The translations under genes and the position numbers were made by a program. Under the pieces are notes generated by a model. The model was given only the letters and a program-made list of their open reading frames with translations. It was not told the origin of the DNA and made no database searches. From positions 5,284,001-5,348,000 of the forward strand of contig NZ_CP126115.1 in NCBI RefSeq assembly GCF_030123505.1: 64,000 bases of DNA. The letters run 5' to 3'. The stretch comes from Neobacillus sp. YX16. GTDB lineage: Bacteria; Bacillota; Bacilli; Bacillales; Cytobacillaceae. Below are positions 18,182 through 25,404 of this stretch, one piece after another. How positions within the stretch are numbered: position 1 is the first letter of the stretch; every line of letters starts with the position of its first letter.

Positions 18182-18367
18182 TTATCAACATAGGTTTTGA
18201 AAATAGCAAATCCCCAAGGAACTTATCCACAGCATTAGATGTACTTTTGCAGTCATTTTGTGAATATCCACAAGGATTATATGATTATCCACATTATGAA
18301 CATACTTATTCACAGTTGTTGATTATTTACTAACATTTATCTATACTCTATCCACAACTTATCCCCA
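18182..18367 (+). promoter_or_regulatory. Cluster of seven DnaA-box-like 9-mers
   Basis: Seven 9-mers lie in the same orientation. Two match TTATCCACA exactly (18223-18231, 18285-18293). Five differ by one base: TTATCAACA 18182, ATATCCACA 18264, TTATTCACA 18306, CTATCCACA 18348 and TTATCCCCA 18359. Start-to-start distances are 41, 41, 21, 21, 42 and 11 bp, all close to whole helical turns. The stretch is non-coding and lies between two terminators. Confidence 0.8.
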
Positions 18368-18374
18368 AAGTAAA

Positions 18375-18396
18375 AAGCCTGGAACCCCCAGGCTTT
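18375..18396 (-). terminator. Terminator downstream of the 93-codon ORF
   Basis: AAAGCCTGG/CCAGGCTTT arms. On the minus strand a T-run follows, just past the stop at 18400. Confidence 0.7.
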
Positions 18397-18399
18397 GTT

Positions 18400-18681
18400 C
18401 TATATTCTTGCTCCTAATTCAATTGCTTTACTATTATGATACAATGACTTCACCTTGAGCTCGCACTTAAGTTCATCGCATAAGCAATCATTCTGCATCA
18501 TTTCCATATGCCGATACTGAAATACATGATAATAATATTTACCCCATAATAATGCATTTTTCAACAACACAAAGAAAACCTCCTCTATTGATTTACATAA
18601 ACCGCAGAGGATCGTGTTCGGTAACTGGCTGGCATCGTCGTAAAACATTAGCCCCTTTAGTTTTGCGTCACCATTTTTCAA
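18400..18681 (-). CDS. Hypothetical protein with Cys pairs
   Basis: Up to 93 residues with four cysteines in a Cys-Gly-Leu-Cys and a Cys-Leu-Cys arrangement (ILCGLCKS, NDCLCDELKC), which might bind metal. The TTG at 18681 has no clear ribosome-binding site. An ATG at 18648 (MFYDDASQLP) has AAAGGGG 3 nt away, so the true protein may be 82 residues. A terminator sits right after the stop, which supports transcription. I do not recognise the family. It lies between the DnaA-box array and the yaaN-xpaC pair. Confidence 0.45.
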   Translation of the reverse strand: MKNGDAKLKGLMFYDDASQLPNTILCGLCKSIEEVFFVLLKNALLWGKYYYHVFQYRHMEMMQNDCLCDELKCELKVKSLYHNSKAIELGARI

Positions 18682-18851
18682 TAGTTTTGCCGTTTCGTAC
18701 GATTTATGTGTTTATTAGAACTATATGATACAACTAAATTATAAAAAAGAGTCTTAGGTCCTACTTTGATTCCGTTCCCAATTTTCCCAATAGGCCGCTA
18801 TTCCTATTTTTTTTACAAAACGAACAACCTTGACAACTTCTATATAACAAA

Positions 18852-18885
18852 AAGCGTCAAGCTCCATTATTGGAACTTGACGCTT
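18852..18885 (-). terminator. Intrinsic terminator of the xpaC-yaaN operon
   Basis: Arms AGCGTCAAG/CTTGACGCT extended by TTCCA/TGGAG pairing. On the minus strand TTTTTG follows, 3 nt beyond the stop of yaaN. Confidence 0.88.
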
Positions 18886-18887
18886 CT

Positions 18888-20072
18888 TTATTTACCTTTG
18901 ATTTCTAAGAGTTTTAATCTTAAGTCATTTTCCATATTGGCCAGTTCTTGTTCAGCCAGGCGGCGTTTGTGACGCCCTTCTTCTTGGATTCGCATCGTTT
19001 CTTCAAGCGTGGTGATTAAACTTTCCTGAGTCTTTTTAAGGGTCTCGATATCAACGAGACCACGCTCATTTTCTTTCGCTGTCTCAATCGTATTCGTTTT
19101 AAGCATTTCTGCGTTTTTCAAAAGCAATTCATTTGTGGTCTGTGAGACCTTTTTCTGCGCCTCTACTGCATGGCGCTGACGAATGAGGGTTAGCGCAATC
19201 GCAACTTGATTTTTCCAAAGCGGAATGGCCGTCATGATGGACGATTGTATTTTTTCGACAAGCGCTTGGTTCGTGTTTTGAATCAGACGGATTTGCGGAG
19301 CACTCTGGATGGTAATCTCACGGCTCAATTTCAAATCGTATAGGCGTTTATCCAAGCGGTCTGCAAACTGAATCATATCGTTCACTTCTTGGAATTTCAT
19401 TTGATCACTTGTTGCTTCCGCTTCCCTTTTCATTGCTGGGATTGTTTTTTGATTGAGCTCTTCAAGCTTAATTTCTCCCGCTGCAATATACACGTTTAGA
19501 GCATGGAAATATTCTTTATTTGTTTCATAAAGCTGTTCGAGCAATTTAATATCCGATAAAAGCACGTTCTTACTCCGGTCTAGTTTCACACTAATCCTGT
19601 CAATTTGTGCACCTGTCTTTTGATATTTGGACAATACCTCTTGAAGAGAATTTGAGATTTTCCCAAACATACGTCCGAAAAAGGATGGCTTCCCATCCTT
19701 TAATTCATCCGGATTGACCTCATCAAGGCGCTTCATCAAATCACTTATGATTTCGCCAACCTCGCCAATATCCTTTTTCTGTACATGCTCAAGCATCGTA
19801 TGTGAAAAGCTTAAAAGCTTCCCTTGTGCTTGGGTACCATACGTAATCATCGCCTGGTGGTTTTTCGGGTCAATTTGTTCAGCAAGCTGGTAGGCTTTTG
19901 CACGGTTTTCTTCCGGTATGACATCAATCAGCTTAGTAGGCTTTGCTTCTTGAAGCTGTGGCGATTGCTGGGTTTGCGGAGCTAGCTCTTGATTTTCACC
20001 AAACGGGTTGGCTAGGATGTCATCTAATAAATTCCCTGTTTTATTTAATTGGTGTGAGTTATTTTCGCTCAT
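18888..20072 (-). CDS. yaaN: Toxic anion resistance protein TelA/YaaN family
   Basis: 394 residues, cytoplasmic and almost entirely helical, matching the TelA family in length and in blocks such as [27 protein letters not shown] and [21 protein letters not shown]. Members are linked to tellurite and other oxyanion resistance or envelope stress, with unclear mechanism. The 4-bp overlap with the upstream XpaC-like gene (ATGA) reproduces the xpaC-yaaN arrangement of Bacillus subtilis, so the symbol is given on family plus synteny. The long C-terminal region (~290-394) has heptad-like coiled coil. The shared terminator at 18852 closes the operon. Confidence 0.88.
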   Translation of the reverse strand: MSENNSHQLNKTGNLLDDILANPFGENQELAPQTQQSPQLQEAKPTKLIDVIPEENRAKAYQLAEQIDPKNHQAMITYGTQAQGKLLSFSHTMLEHVQKKDIGEVGEIISDLMKRLDEVNPDELKDGKPSFFGRMFGKISNSLQEVLSKYQKTGAQIDRISVKLDRSKNVLLSDIKLLEQLYETNKEYFHALNVYIAAGEIKLEELNQKTIPAMKREAEATSDQMKFQEVNDMIQFADRLDKRLYDLKLSREITIQSAPQIRLIQNTNQALVEKIQSSIMTAIPLWKNQVAIALTLIRQRHAVEAQKKVSQTTNELLLKNAEMLKTNTIETAKENERGLVDIETLKKTQESLITTLEETMRIQEEGRHKRRLAEQELANMENDLRLKLLEIKGK

Positions 20073-20728
20073 TTTAGCCTCCTGCTTTCATCTATGATTT
20101 TAGGATCATTGAGTTTTTTTATGGAATGCTTGGCAACATCAATTTCAAAATTCAAGGAATCTAAATCATCTTCCACCACATGATAGAGATCCTCTTCTAA
20201 TGCCTTAGTTAGGTCGGTTAAGGTTTGGCGTGTCTCGTATAAAGAAACATCAATCTCGTGACTTTTCTTAGGCTGCTGCGCTAAAAATCGATATTTCTCT
20301 GTAAGCTCGACAACAGAATCTAAATGGGAAAAGTAAAATTTTTCCGCTTTATAAAAGCGCTTAGGTTCTGCATGCGTCATGCTTTGTATTTTCCGAGTAA
20401 TCCGGAGAACCTCTAGTCTCTGCTTTAAAGTCGATAGATCACGAATAGAAAAGAGAGATTTATTTAAGCGATTAATTTTTTGTTTGGCTTCATCTAGGTT
20501 TTTCTTTATATAACGATATTCTTTTCTTGTGAGCTGTTGTTTTTTTAAAAAGCGGGATGTCATGACCCCGGATGTAATTTTGTAAACGATGACTCCACCT
20601 GCTAATGAAATGGCGGACGAAATCAAGAATGTTAAATCGAATGCAAAATAGCTTAAAAACCATACCGTGACGGCAGATGGAACAGTCACAACACTTTGGA
20701 CTAAAAACGTTAAAAATCGGTTCATCAT
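20069..20728 (-). CDS. xpaC: XpaC family protein (5-bromo-4-chloroindolyl phosphate hydrolysis protein)
   Basis: 219 residues with two N-terminal membrane helices (~8-50) and a cytoplasmic helical region. The block [20 protein letters not shown] is in the usual place for XpaC. The name comes from an early indolyl-phosphate colony phenotype, and the real role is probably with the TelA partner in an envelope-stress pair. It is the first gene of a two-gene operon, translationally coupled to yaaN through an ATGA overlap. No hairpin-like attenuator is visible upstream, and the 5' flank at 20729-20940 shows no feature I can name. Confidence 0.85.
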   Translation of the reverse strand: MMNRFLTFLVQSVVTVPSAVTVWFLSYFAFDLTFLISSAISLAGGVIVYKITSGVMTSRFLKKQQLTRKEYRYIKKNLDEAKQKINRLNKSLFSIRDLSTLKQRLEVLRITRKIQSMTHAEPKRFYKAEKFYFSHLDSVVELTEKYRFLAQQPKKSHEIDVSLYETRQTLTDLTKALEEDLYHVVEDDLDSLNFEIDVAKHSIKKLNDPKIIDESRRLK

Positions 20729-20940
20729 AATCGACTCCTGACTAAAAAATCCTTTATATTCATACGAATGACCAACAAAAATGTTTCAACAAAACAAAAT
20801 ACCTACAAAGGCAAGACTTCCTTCATTACTTCAACAATACACCATAATAATCCTGCTTTCCATAGACCACAAACGTAAACAAGCCTAAGACCTAAGACGT
20901 ATTTTTGGATGACGGTGACACAGTTGACGGTGACATTGAC

Positions 20941-20990
20941 GGTGACAGGCACCGCTCGTGGACACTGTCCACCTAGGGTGGACACTTCCA
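20941..20990 (-). repeat. REP-like element 2 (type A, reverse)
   Basis: GGTGACAGGCACC is followed by GCTCGTGGACACTGTCC and the palindrome TGTCCACCTAGGGTGGACA, i.e. the mirror of copies 3, 5 and 12. Additional GGTGACA fragments lie just before it at 20923-20940. The 20729-21137 intergenic region otherwise holds only the flanks of xpaC and the His-rich gene. Confidence 0.88.
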
Positions 20991-21137
20991 CCCCTCAGAC
21001 TGACAGTCTGCCTCCTCTTTTCTGCTGTTTATTGTTATCTAGGCTTTAGTCCAAGAGGATTACCCAGATACACATAGGTTATGAAGGTAACACTTGAAAA
21101 TATTTCAAATATATAGATAGAGGAGCGCGATGAACAA

Positions 21138-21575
21138 ATGTATCAATCATTTGGAATGCCCTTTGATTATCGTTATGGACAACAAGGAGGCCAACATGGT
21201 GGCGGGCATCACGGCGGTGGACACCACGGCGGTGGGCATCACGGCGGCGGGCATCACGGCGGCGGGCATCACGGCGGCGGGCATCACGGTGGTGGACACC
21301 ACGGCGGCGGGCATCATGGCGGCGGACAACACGGTGGCGGACACCACGGCGGCGGGCATCATGGTGGCGGGCACCACGGTGGTGGCTTTAATCTAGGTAA
21401 TGTAGGTGCTGGACTGCTTGGTCTTGGATTAGGTTATTTAGGTTCAAGTCTTGGTGGTGGTTATGGTCCTAGTTATGGTCAAGGATACGGCGCTGGATAC
21501 GGATATCCAGGAGGTTACCCTGGATATGGTCCTGGAATGGGTGGTTATGGCGGCGGTTTCGGCCAAGGATATTGA
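21138..21575 (+). CDS. Gly/His-repeat protein, putative metal-binding
   Basis: 145 residues. A short N terminus (MYQSFGMPFDYRYGQQGGQH) precedes twelve pentapeptide repeats, eleven GGGHH and one GGGQH (residues 21-80). A hydrophobic Gly-rich patch (LGNVGAGLLGLGLGYLGSSL) and a Gly/Tyr-rich tail follow. The 23 repeat histidines plus H20 could bind Zn, Ni or Cu. There is no signal peptide. AGGAG lies 12 nt upstream of this ATG. An earlier ATG at 21130 opens another frame with no protein-like features. The next gene is a ZIP-family metal transporter, so metal buffering is a reasonable inference. A spore-coat or surface protein is the alternative. Confidence 0.75.
   Translation: MYQSFGMPFDYRYGQQGGQHGGGHHGGGHHGGGHHGGGHHGGGHHGGGHHGGGHHGGGHHGGGQHGGGHHGGGHHGGGHHGGGFNLGNVGAGLLGLGLGYLGSSLGGGYGPSYGQGYGAGYGYPGGYPGYGPGMGGYGGGFGQGY
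21198..21377 (+). repeat. 15-bp tandem repeat encoding GGGHH, 12 units
   Basis: Twelve in-frame units of the type GGYGGCGGGCATCAC with synonymous third-base variation. Reading-frame preservation despite silent changes indicates selection on the peptide. Confidence 0.95.
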
Positions 21576-21590
21576 TCTATTATAAAAGAT

Positions 21591-21637
21591 AAAGCGTAGG
21601 GTCCATATGTAATATACATGGACCCCACGCTTTTTTT
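21591..21637 (+). terminator. Intrinsic terminator after the His-repeat gene
   Basis: AAAGCGTAGGGTCCAT pairs with ATGGACCCCACGCTTT (one mismatch) and is followed by seven T. It separates this gene from zupT. Confidence 0.9.
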
Positions 21638-21781
21638 ATATTATTAAGATATTTTTACTGTTTTTTTGTTTCAGCAGGTGTAAAATGTTTCTCAAAGGAA
21701 ACATTTCTGGGTTTGCGCATATATAATATTATTCAAAACCTTCAAATAAAGAAACATATTATAATAAAGGGAGAAGAGACT

Positions 21782-22594
21782 ATGACGGAAAATCTGCTAT
21801 TTGCGTTTGGACTGACATTATTTGCAGGCCTTGCAACAGGTATAGGAAGTCTGCTCGCATTTTTTACATCTCATACAAATACGAAATTTCTATCTGTTAC
21901 CCTTGGATTTTCTGCTGGTGTCATGATCTATGTATCCATGGTAGAGATTTTTGTAAAAGCAAAGGTAGCTCTTGTCGATGCAATGGGTGTTGTTCCGGGG
22001 AACTGGTTAACGGTTGGTGGATTTTTCGGAGGCATGCTATTGATTGCTGCTATTGACAAATTTATTCCAAAGCAATCAAACCCGCATGAATTGAAAACAG
22101 TAGAAGATATGAATCAACCTAACATAAATGACGGTAAAAAGCCTGACCTATTAAAAATGGGGACATTTACGGCACTTGCCATTGGTATTCACAACTTTCC
22201 GGAAGGAATTGCTACCTTTACTTCGGCTTTACAGGACCCAGCTCTTGGTATTGCCATCGCGGTTGCGATAGCGATCCATAACATCCCAGAGGGCATTGCT
22301 GTTTCGGTTCCTGTTTATTTTGCGACAGGTGATAAGAAAAAGGCTTTCAAACTATCATTCTTGTCGGGCTTATCAGAACCAATTGGTGCAATAGTTGCCT
22401 ATCTATTCTTAATGCCTTTCCTAAATGATGTTATGTTCGGAATTATCTTCGCTGCGGTTGCGGGGATCATGGTGTTCATCTCCCTCGATGAATTATTACC
22501 TGCTGCAAAAAGATATGATGAAACCCATCTATCAATCTATGGGCTCATAGCAGGTATGGCCGTCATGGCACTTAGCCTCTTACTATTCATCTAA
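21782..22594 (+). CDS. zupT: ZIP family zinc transporter ZupT
   Basis: 270 residues with eight membrane helices and both ZIP signatures, HNFPEG in helix 4 and HNIPEG in helix 5, whose His/Glu form the binuclear metal site. E in SEPIGA and the cytoplasmic linker are also family-like. It would import Zn and possibly Fe or Mn. The frame extends upstream to 21713, but GGGAGA lies 8 nt before the ATG at 21782 and [11 protein letters not shown] starts the first helix, so 21782 is the start. It follows the His-repeat protein on the same strand with its own terminator in between. Confidence 0.92.
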   Translation: MTENLLFAFGLTLFAGLATGIGSLLAFFTSHTNTKFLSVTLGFSAGVMIYVSMVEIFVKAKVALVDAMGVVPGNWLTVGGFFGGMLLIAAIDKFIPKQSNPHELKTVEDMNQPNINDGKKPDLLKMGTFTALAIGIHNFPEGIATFTSALQDPALGIAIAVAIAIHNIPEGIAVSVPVYFATGDKKKAFKLSFLSGLSEPIGAIVAYLFLMPFLNDVMFGIIFAAVAGIMVFISLDELLPAAKRYDETHLSIYGLIAGMAVMALSLLLFI

Positions 22595-22608
22595 ACAAAT
22601 AGAATGCT

Positions 22609-22636
22609 CAAAAGCCAGCAAATTGCTGGCTTTTTT
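22609..22636 (+). terminator. Intrinsic terminator after zupT
   Basis: AAAAGCCAGCA/TGCTGGCTTTT with a 3-nt loop and T-run. Confidence 0.9.
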
Positions 22637-22651
22637 ACTGTCCAATTCAAG

Positions 22652-22700
22652 AAAGTGTCCACCCTAGGTGGAAAGTGTCCACGAGCGGTGACAGGCACCG
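22652..22700 (+). repeat. REP-like element 3 (type A)
   Basis: AAGTGTCCACC...AGGTGGAAAGTGTCC then ACGAGCGGTGACAGGCACC, directly downstream of the zupT terminator. Confidence 0.9.
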
Positions 22701-22807
22701 GGGTGGCACCGGGATTATTTAATTTTTAGTACAAAGTTTCATGGTTACATTAGGGGCATATATTAGATGGAAATTCCCAAAATTTATGGAGGAGGGTGAA
22801 TTTATTG

Positions 22808-24199
22808 ATGAAAAGGGCCCTTTTTACAATACCGCTTTGTTTGATACTCATTGGGGTAATGGTTACTTCCTTTGTTCTAATGGGTATTAAGCCAAGCTCT
22901 TCGAATATTTCTCAAGCTCAAAAGCTAGCGGAATACACGAAGCCAGCGGTTGTTCGGATTCTAGGTTATTCTGTTGTTAGTTGGCAGTTTAACAATCCAA
23001 ATGACCCCGAGGTAGAGGCCATACTAAGTCAATTAAACTACCAGTCTGTTGTTGGGGGCTCTGGTTCAGGTGCAATAATTAGCTCTGATGGGTATATTGT
23101 CACGAATGCACATGTTGTAGAATCCGCTCAGATGGAAGACGAAGATATTGCCAATGCTGCATTTGATCAGCTTGTTACGATTATGGCAGATTATTTTCAG
23201 GTAGATTATGAAACAGCGTATGAATATATGTTGACTTACACGCAATACACTGGGATTCAAAATGTCATTAAGGTTATTTTACCAGGTGGAGACACACTTG
23301 ATGGGGAAGTAAAAAGCTATGGTGCACCTGTTAATGAAGGGAAAGATGTAGCGGTACTTAAGATTGAAGGGAAAAACCTTCCTACCTTAAAGCTTGGAAA
23401 TTCTGATAATATCCAAAACCAGGATAACATTTGGGTAAGCGGCTACCCAGCTGCAGCCGATTCTGATCTGCTATCACCTGATTCCTCTCTCGTATCTTCA
23501 ATGAATGCTGGTCAAATTTCTGCTACTGATAAGAAAACGGAGCAAGGAAGCCCGGTTATTCAAATTAATGCAGCTGCTACACATGGGAATAGCGGCGGAC
23601 CAATAATCAATGAAAAAGGAGAAATCATTGGCTTACTAACCTTTAGAGGCGATACCGTAAATGGTCAAGAGGTTCAAGGCTTCAACTTTTCAGTGCCAGT
23701 TAATACTGTAAAAGAATTTACAAACCAAGCAGGAGCAAAGAATACATCAAGTAGCACAGATAAACTTTATAAGGAAGGGCTGGAGCTTTATTGGGGTGGC
23801 TATTATGATAATGCTCTAGAAAAATTTGAAGCAGTCCAAAGACTCTATCCAAACCATTCCGAAATCAAAAAGTTCATCACGAATTCCGAACAACGAGCTG
23901 GTGACAGCAAAACTTTATGGTCAGATTATAAAACCATCTTCTATATCGCAGATGGTTTTGCCGCCTTACTAATAATTCTGCTCTTAGTATTCACCTTTGC
24001 CTTTAAACCGAAAAATAGACCTGCACCTGCTGTAGCAGCAGCACCGCAGACACCACCAGCGGCACCACCGCCACAAGTACCGGAAAACACCATTCAGGAC
24101 CTAAACAACGATGGAATAATTGACGTCCAAGATATCATACTTGCACTCCAAGAACAGCAAAAGAAACAGCAGAAAAAAGATGAAGAAAATGATAGTTAA
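22808..24199 (+). CDS. Membrane-anchored trypsin-like (S1C/HtrA-type) serine protease with C-terminal Ca-loop
   Basis: An N-terminal TM/signal anchor (~5-25) precedes a trypsin-like domain with His in VTNAHVV (~100), Asp in GKDVAVLK (~180) and Ser in HGNSGGP (~262). There is no PDZ domain. Instead a TPR-like stretch (LYKEGLELYWGGYYDNALEKF, within ~320-360), a second TM (~385-405), a Pro/Ala linker and a dockerin-like Ca-binding loop DLNNDGIIDVQDI (~429) follow. The catalytic domain thus sits between two membrane anchors, outside the cell, with the Ca-loop inside. GTG at 22796 overlaps the GGAGGG ribosome-binding site. TTG 22805 or ATG 22808 are better, and I chose the ATG. Role: envelope protein quality control, inferred. 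Confidence 0.85.
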   Translation: MKRALFTIPLCLILIGVMVTSFVLMGIKPSSSNISQAQKLAEYTKPAVVRILGYSVVSWQFNNPNDPEVEAILSQLNYQSVVGGSGSGAIISSDGYIVTNAHVVESAQMEDEDIANAAFDQLVTIMADYFQVDYETAYEYMLTYTQYTGIQNVIKVILPGGDTLDGEVKSYGAPVNEGKDVAVLKIEGKNLPTLKLGNSDNIQNQDNIWVSGYPAAADSDLLSPDSSLVSSMNAGQISATDKKTEQGSPVIQINAAATHGNSGGPIINEKGEIIGLLTFRGDTVNGQEVQGFNFSVPVNTVKEFTNQAGAKNTSSSTDKLYKEGLELYWGGYYDNALEKFEAVQRLYPNHSEIKKFITNSEQRAGDSKTLWSDYKTIFYIADGFAALLIILLLVFTFAFKPKNRPAPAVAAAPQTPPAAPPPQVPENTIQDLNNDGIIDVQDIILALQEQQKKQQKKDEENDS

Positions 24200-24207
24200 A
24201 AGTCGTC

Positions 24208-24255
24208 TGTATAAATGTATGTATAAGTATATGTATAAATGTTTGTATAAATGAA
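24208..24255 (+). repeat. 12-bp tandem repeat, four units
   Basis: Four head-to-tail units of TGTATAAATGTW (one with an A-to-G change). The same TGTATAWATG motif precedes REP-like copies at 40353 and 42437, so the array may derive from that flank. Confidence 0.8.
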
Positions 24256-24270
24256 GGGAAATGAATAAAT

Positions 24271-24310
24271 GGTGACAGGCACCAAGGGAAACCCTTGGTG
24301 TTTTATTTTA
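24271..24310 (+). repeat. REP-like element 4, acting as a terminator
   Basis: GGTGACAGGCACC extends into the hairpin CACCAAGGG-AAA-CCCTTGGTG with TTTTATTTTA after it. It is a repeat half-unit converted to an intrinsic terminator downstream of the protease gene. Confidence 0.82.
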
Positions 24311-24366
24311 GTTACAAATATGGATTAAACGTATAAAAAGCAATAGGAGTTAATATCTATTAATAA

Positions 24367-24639
24367 ATGTTAACTTTAGGGGAGGAATGTCTTCTGAGAG
24401 GGATATTACGATTGGTTGGTTTCCTCATTTTTATTTTTGGGGTATTTTTAATTTTTACTGATCAAGTATTTTTTGGGGTTTTATCGATCATATTAGCTTT
24501 TTTAGTTTTCCCTAACCGAAGTAATAGCAAAAGCCACAACTATCATCATTACGACAACGACTATAGCAACGATCATGCCTACAGCTCAGACAGCGACTCC
24601 GGGGGCGGCGACTCGGGCGGGGGCGGCGGTGGTGACTAA
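24367..24639 (+). CDS. Small membrane protein with acidic, His/Gly-rich tail
   Basis: Two close hydrophobic segments (LRLVGFLIFIFGVFLIF and FFGVLSIILAFLVF) are followed by a hydrophilic tail of ~40 residues rich in Ser, His, Asp, Tyr and Gly that ends in a poly-Gly/Asp run. The ATG at 24367 has no nearby ribosome-binding site. AGGGGAGGA lies inside the frame, 7 nt before an in-frame CTG (24394), so translation may begin there and give MRGILRLVGF. I do not recognise the family. It is monocistronic with its own terminator. Confidence 0.6.
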   Translation: MLTLGEECLLRGILRLVGFLIFIFGVFLIFTDQVFFGVLSIILAFLVFPNRSNSKSHNYHHYDNDYSNDHAYSSDSDSGGGDSGGGGGGD

Positions 24640-24643
24640 TAGA

Positions 24644-24676
24644 AAAACATCCTCAACTGGAGGATGTTTTTAATTT
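24644..24676 (+). terminator. Intrinsic terminator
   Basis: AAAACATCCTC/GAGGATGTTTT with a 5-nt loop and T-run. Confidence 0.9.
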
Positions 24677-24837
24677 AACTCATAGGTAGAACTCCCTCTT
24701 AATGCTTGGTGTAGATCATTCTTTTGCTTTTTAAAGGTTGTTTTCACAAAGTATATGTGAATAATGTAAGAATCATATTATAATGGTAATAAATTCATTT
24801 TTTCCTATAGCCAGAACCCACAAAGGTTGTGTTTCGA

Positions 24838-25404
24838 ATGATTTGGTTATACCTTATTCTTTCCTATTTTATAGGTAGTATCATGTTTGGCTTTCTTATA
24901 ACGAAAATCATTTATCGGAAGGATATTCGTGTTCAAGGGAGCGGTAATGTCGGTGCAAGAAACGCCGGCCGCCTTCATGGCAAAACGGCTTTTGTACTGA
25001 TTTTTCTCGGGGATGCACTTAAAGGTGTCCTAGTTATCTTAGCTGCCCGTTACTTGCAATTCTCTGAAACTATTCAATTAATAGGGCTTGCCCTGGCCAT
25101 TTTGGGGCATATCAAGCCGGTTACCCTGAAATTTAAGGGTGGAAAAGGAATTTCTACCTTTATTGGTGGAATTATTACCTTTGAACCGCTACTTGTTCCA
25201 GTAATTATCCTGGGTTTTTGCGTCCTTTATCCTTTTTTGAAAAGCTTCACTTTAGCAGGATTAGCGACTTTTCTTTTTATCCCAGTGATACTTTTTATAA
25301 AAAATAATGATTGGCTAAGTTGCCTGATAGCATTAGGTATTATCGCTATGCTTTACGCAGCACATGCAGAAAATCTCAAGGAAAGGCTGAAACCTAATGA
25401 GTAA
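24838..25404 (+). CDS. plsY: Glycerol-3-phosphate acyltransferase PlsY family
   Basis: 188 residues, about five membrane helices, and all three PlsY motifs: GSGNVGARNAGR (motif 1), the KFKGGKGISTF glycine-rich loop (motif 2) and the HAENLKERL end (motif 3). The family transfers an acyl group from acyl-phosphate to the 1-position of glycerol-3-phosphate at the membrane. The ATG at 24838 has AAAGG 11 nt upstream, and a GTG at 24829 is too close to it. The gene overlaps the following GNAT-aminotransferase by 8 bp, an unusual partner. Bacillus genomes normally carry plsY elsewhere, so this may be a second, specialised copy. I cannot verify that from the window. Confidence 0.85.
   Translation: MIWLYLILSYFIGSIMFGFLITKIIYRKDIRVQGSGNVGARNAGRLHGKTAFVLIFLGDALKGVLVILAARYLQFSETIQLIGLALAILGHIKPVTLKFKGGKGISTFIGGIITFEPLLVPVIILGFCVLYPFLKSFTLAGLATFLFIPVILFIKNNDWLSCLIALGIIAMLYAAHAENLKERLKPNE

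Noticed and set aside
18182..18367. Chromosomal or plasmid replication origin
   Set aside because: No dnaA, dnaN, parAB or rep genes and no AT-rich unwinding tract with the usual arrangement; the boxes lie between ordinary metabolic genes.
18888..20728. Tellurite-resistance (ter) operon
   Set aside because: Only the TelA-like and XpaC-like pair is present, without terBCDEF genes; the name is a family label.
20803..20991. 62-codon ORF on the minus strand across REP-like element 2
   Set aside because: It runs through the repeat and the xpaC leader, has no ribosome-binding site and no protein-like composition.
21130..21396. Alternative reading frame starting ATG at 21130, closer to the ribosome-binding site
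   Set aside because: It gives a low-complexity Ala/Thr/Ile-rich shadow of the Gly/His repeats, without the silent-site pattern seen in the GGGHH frame.
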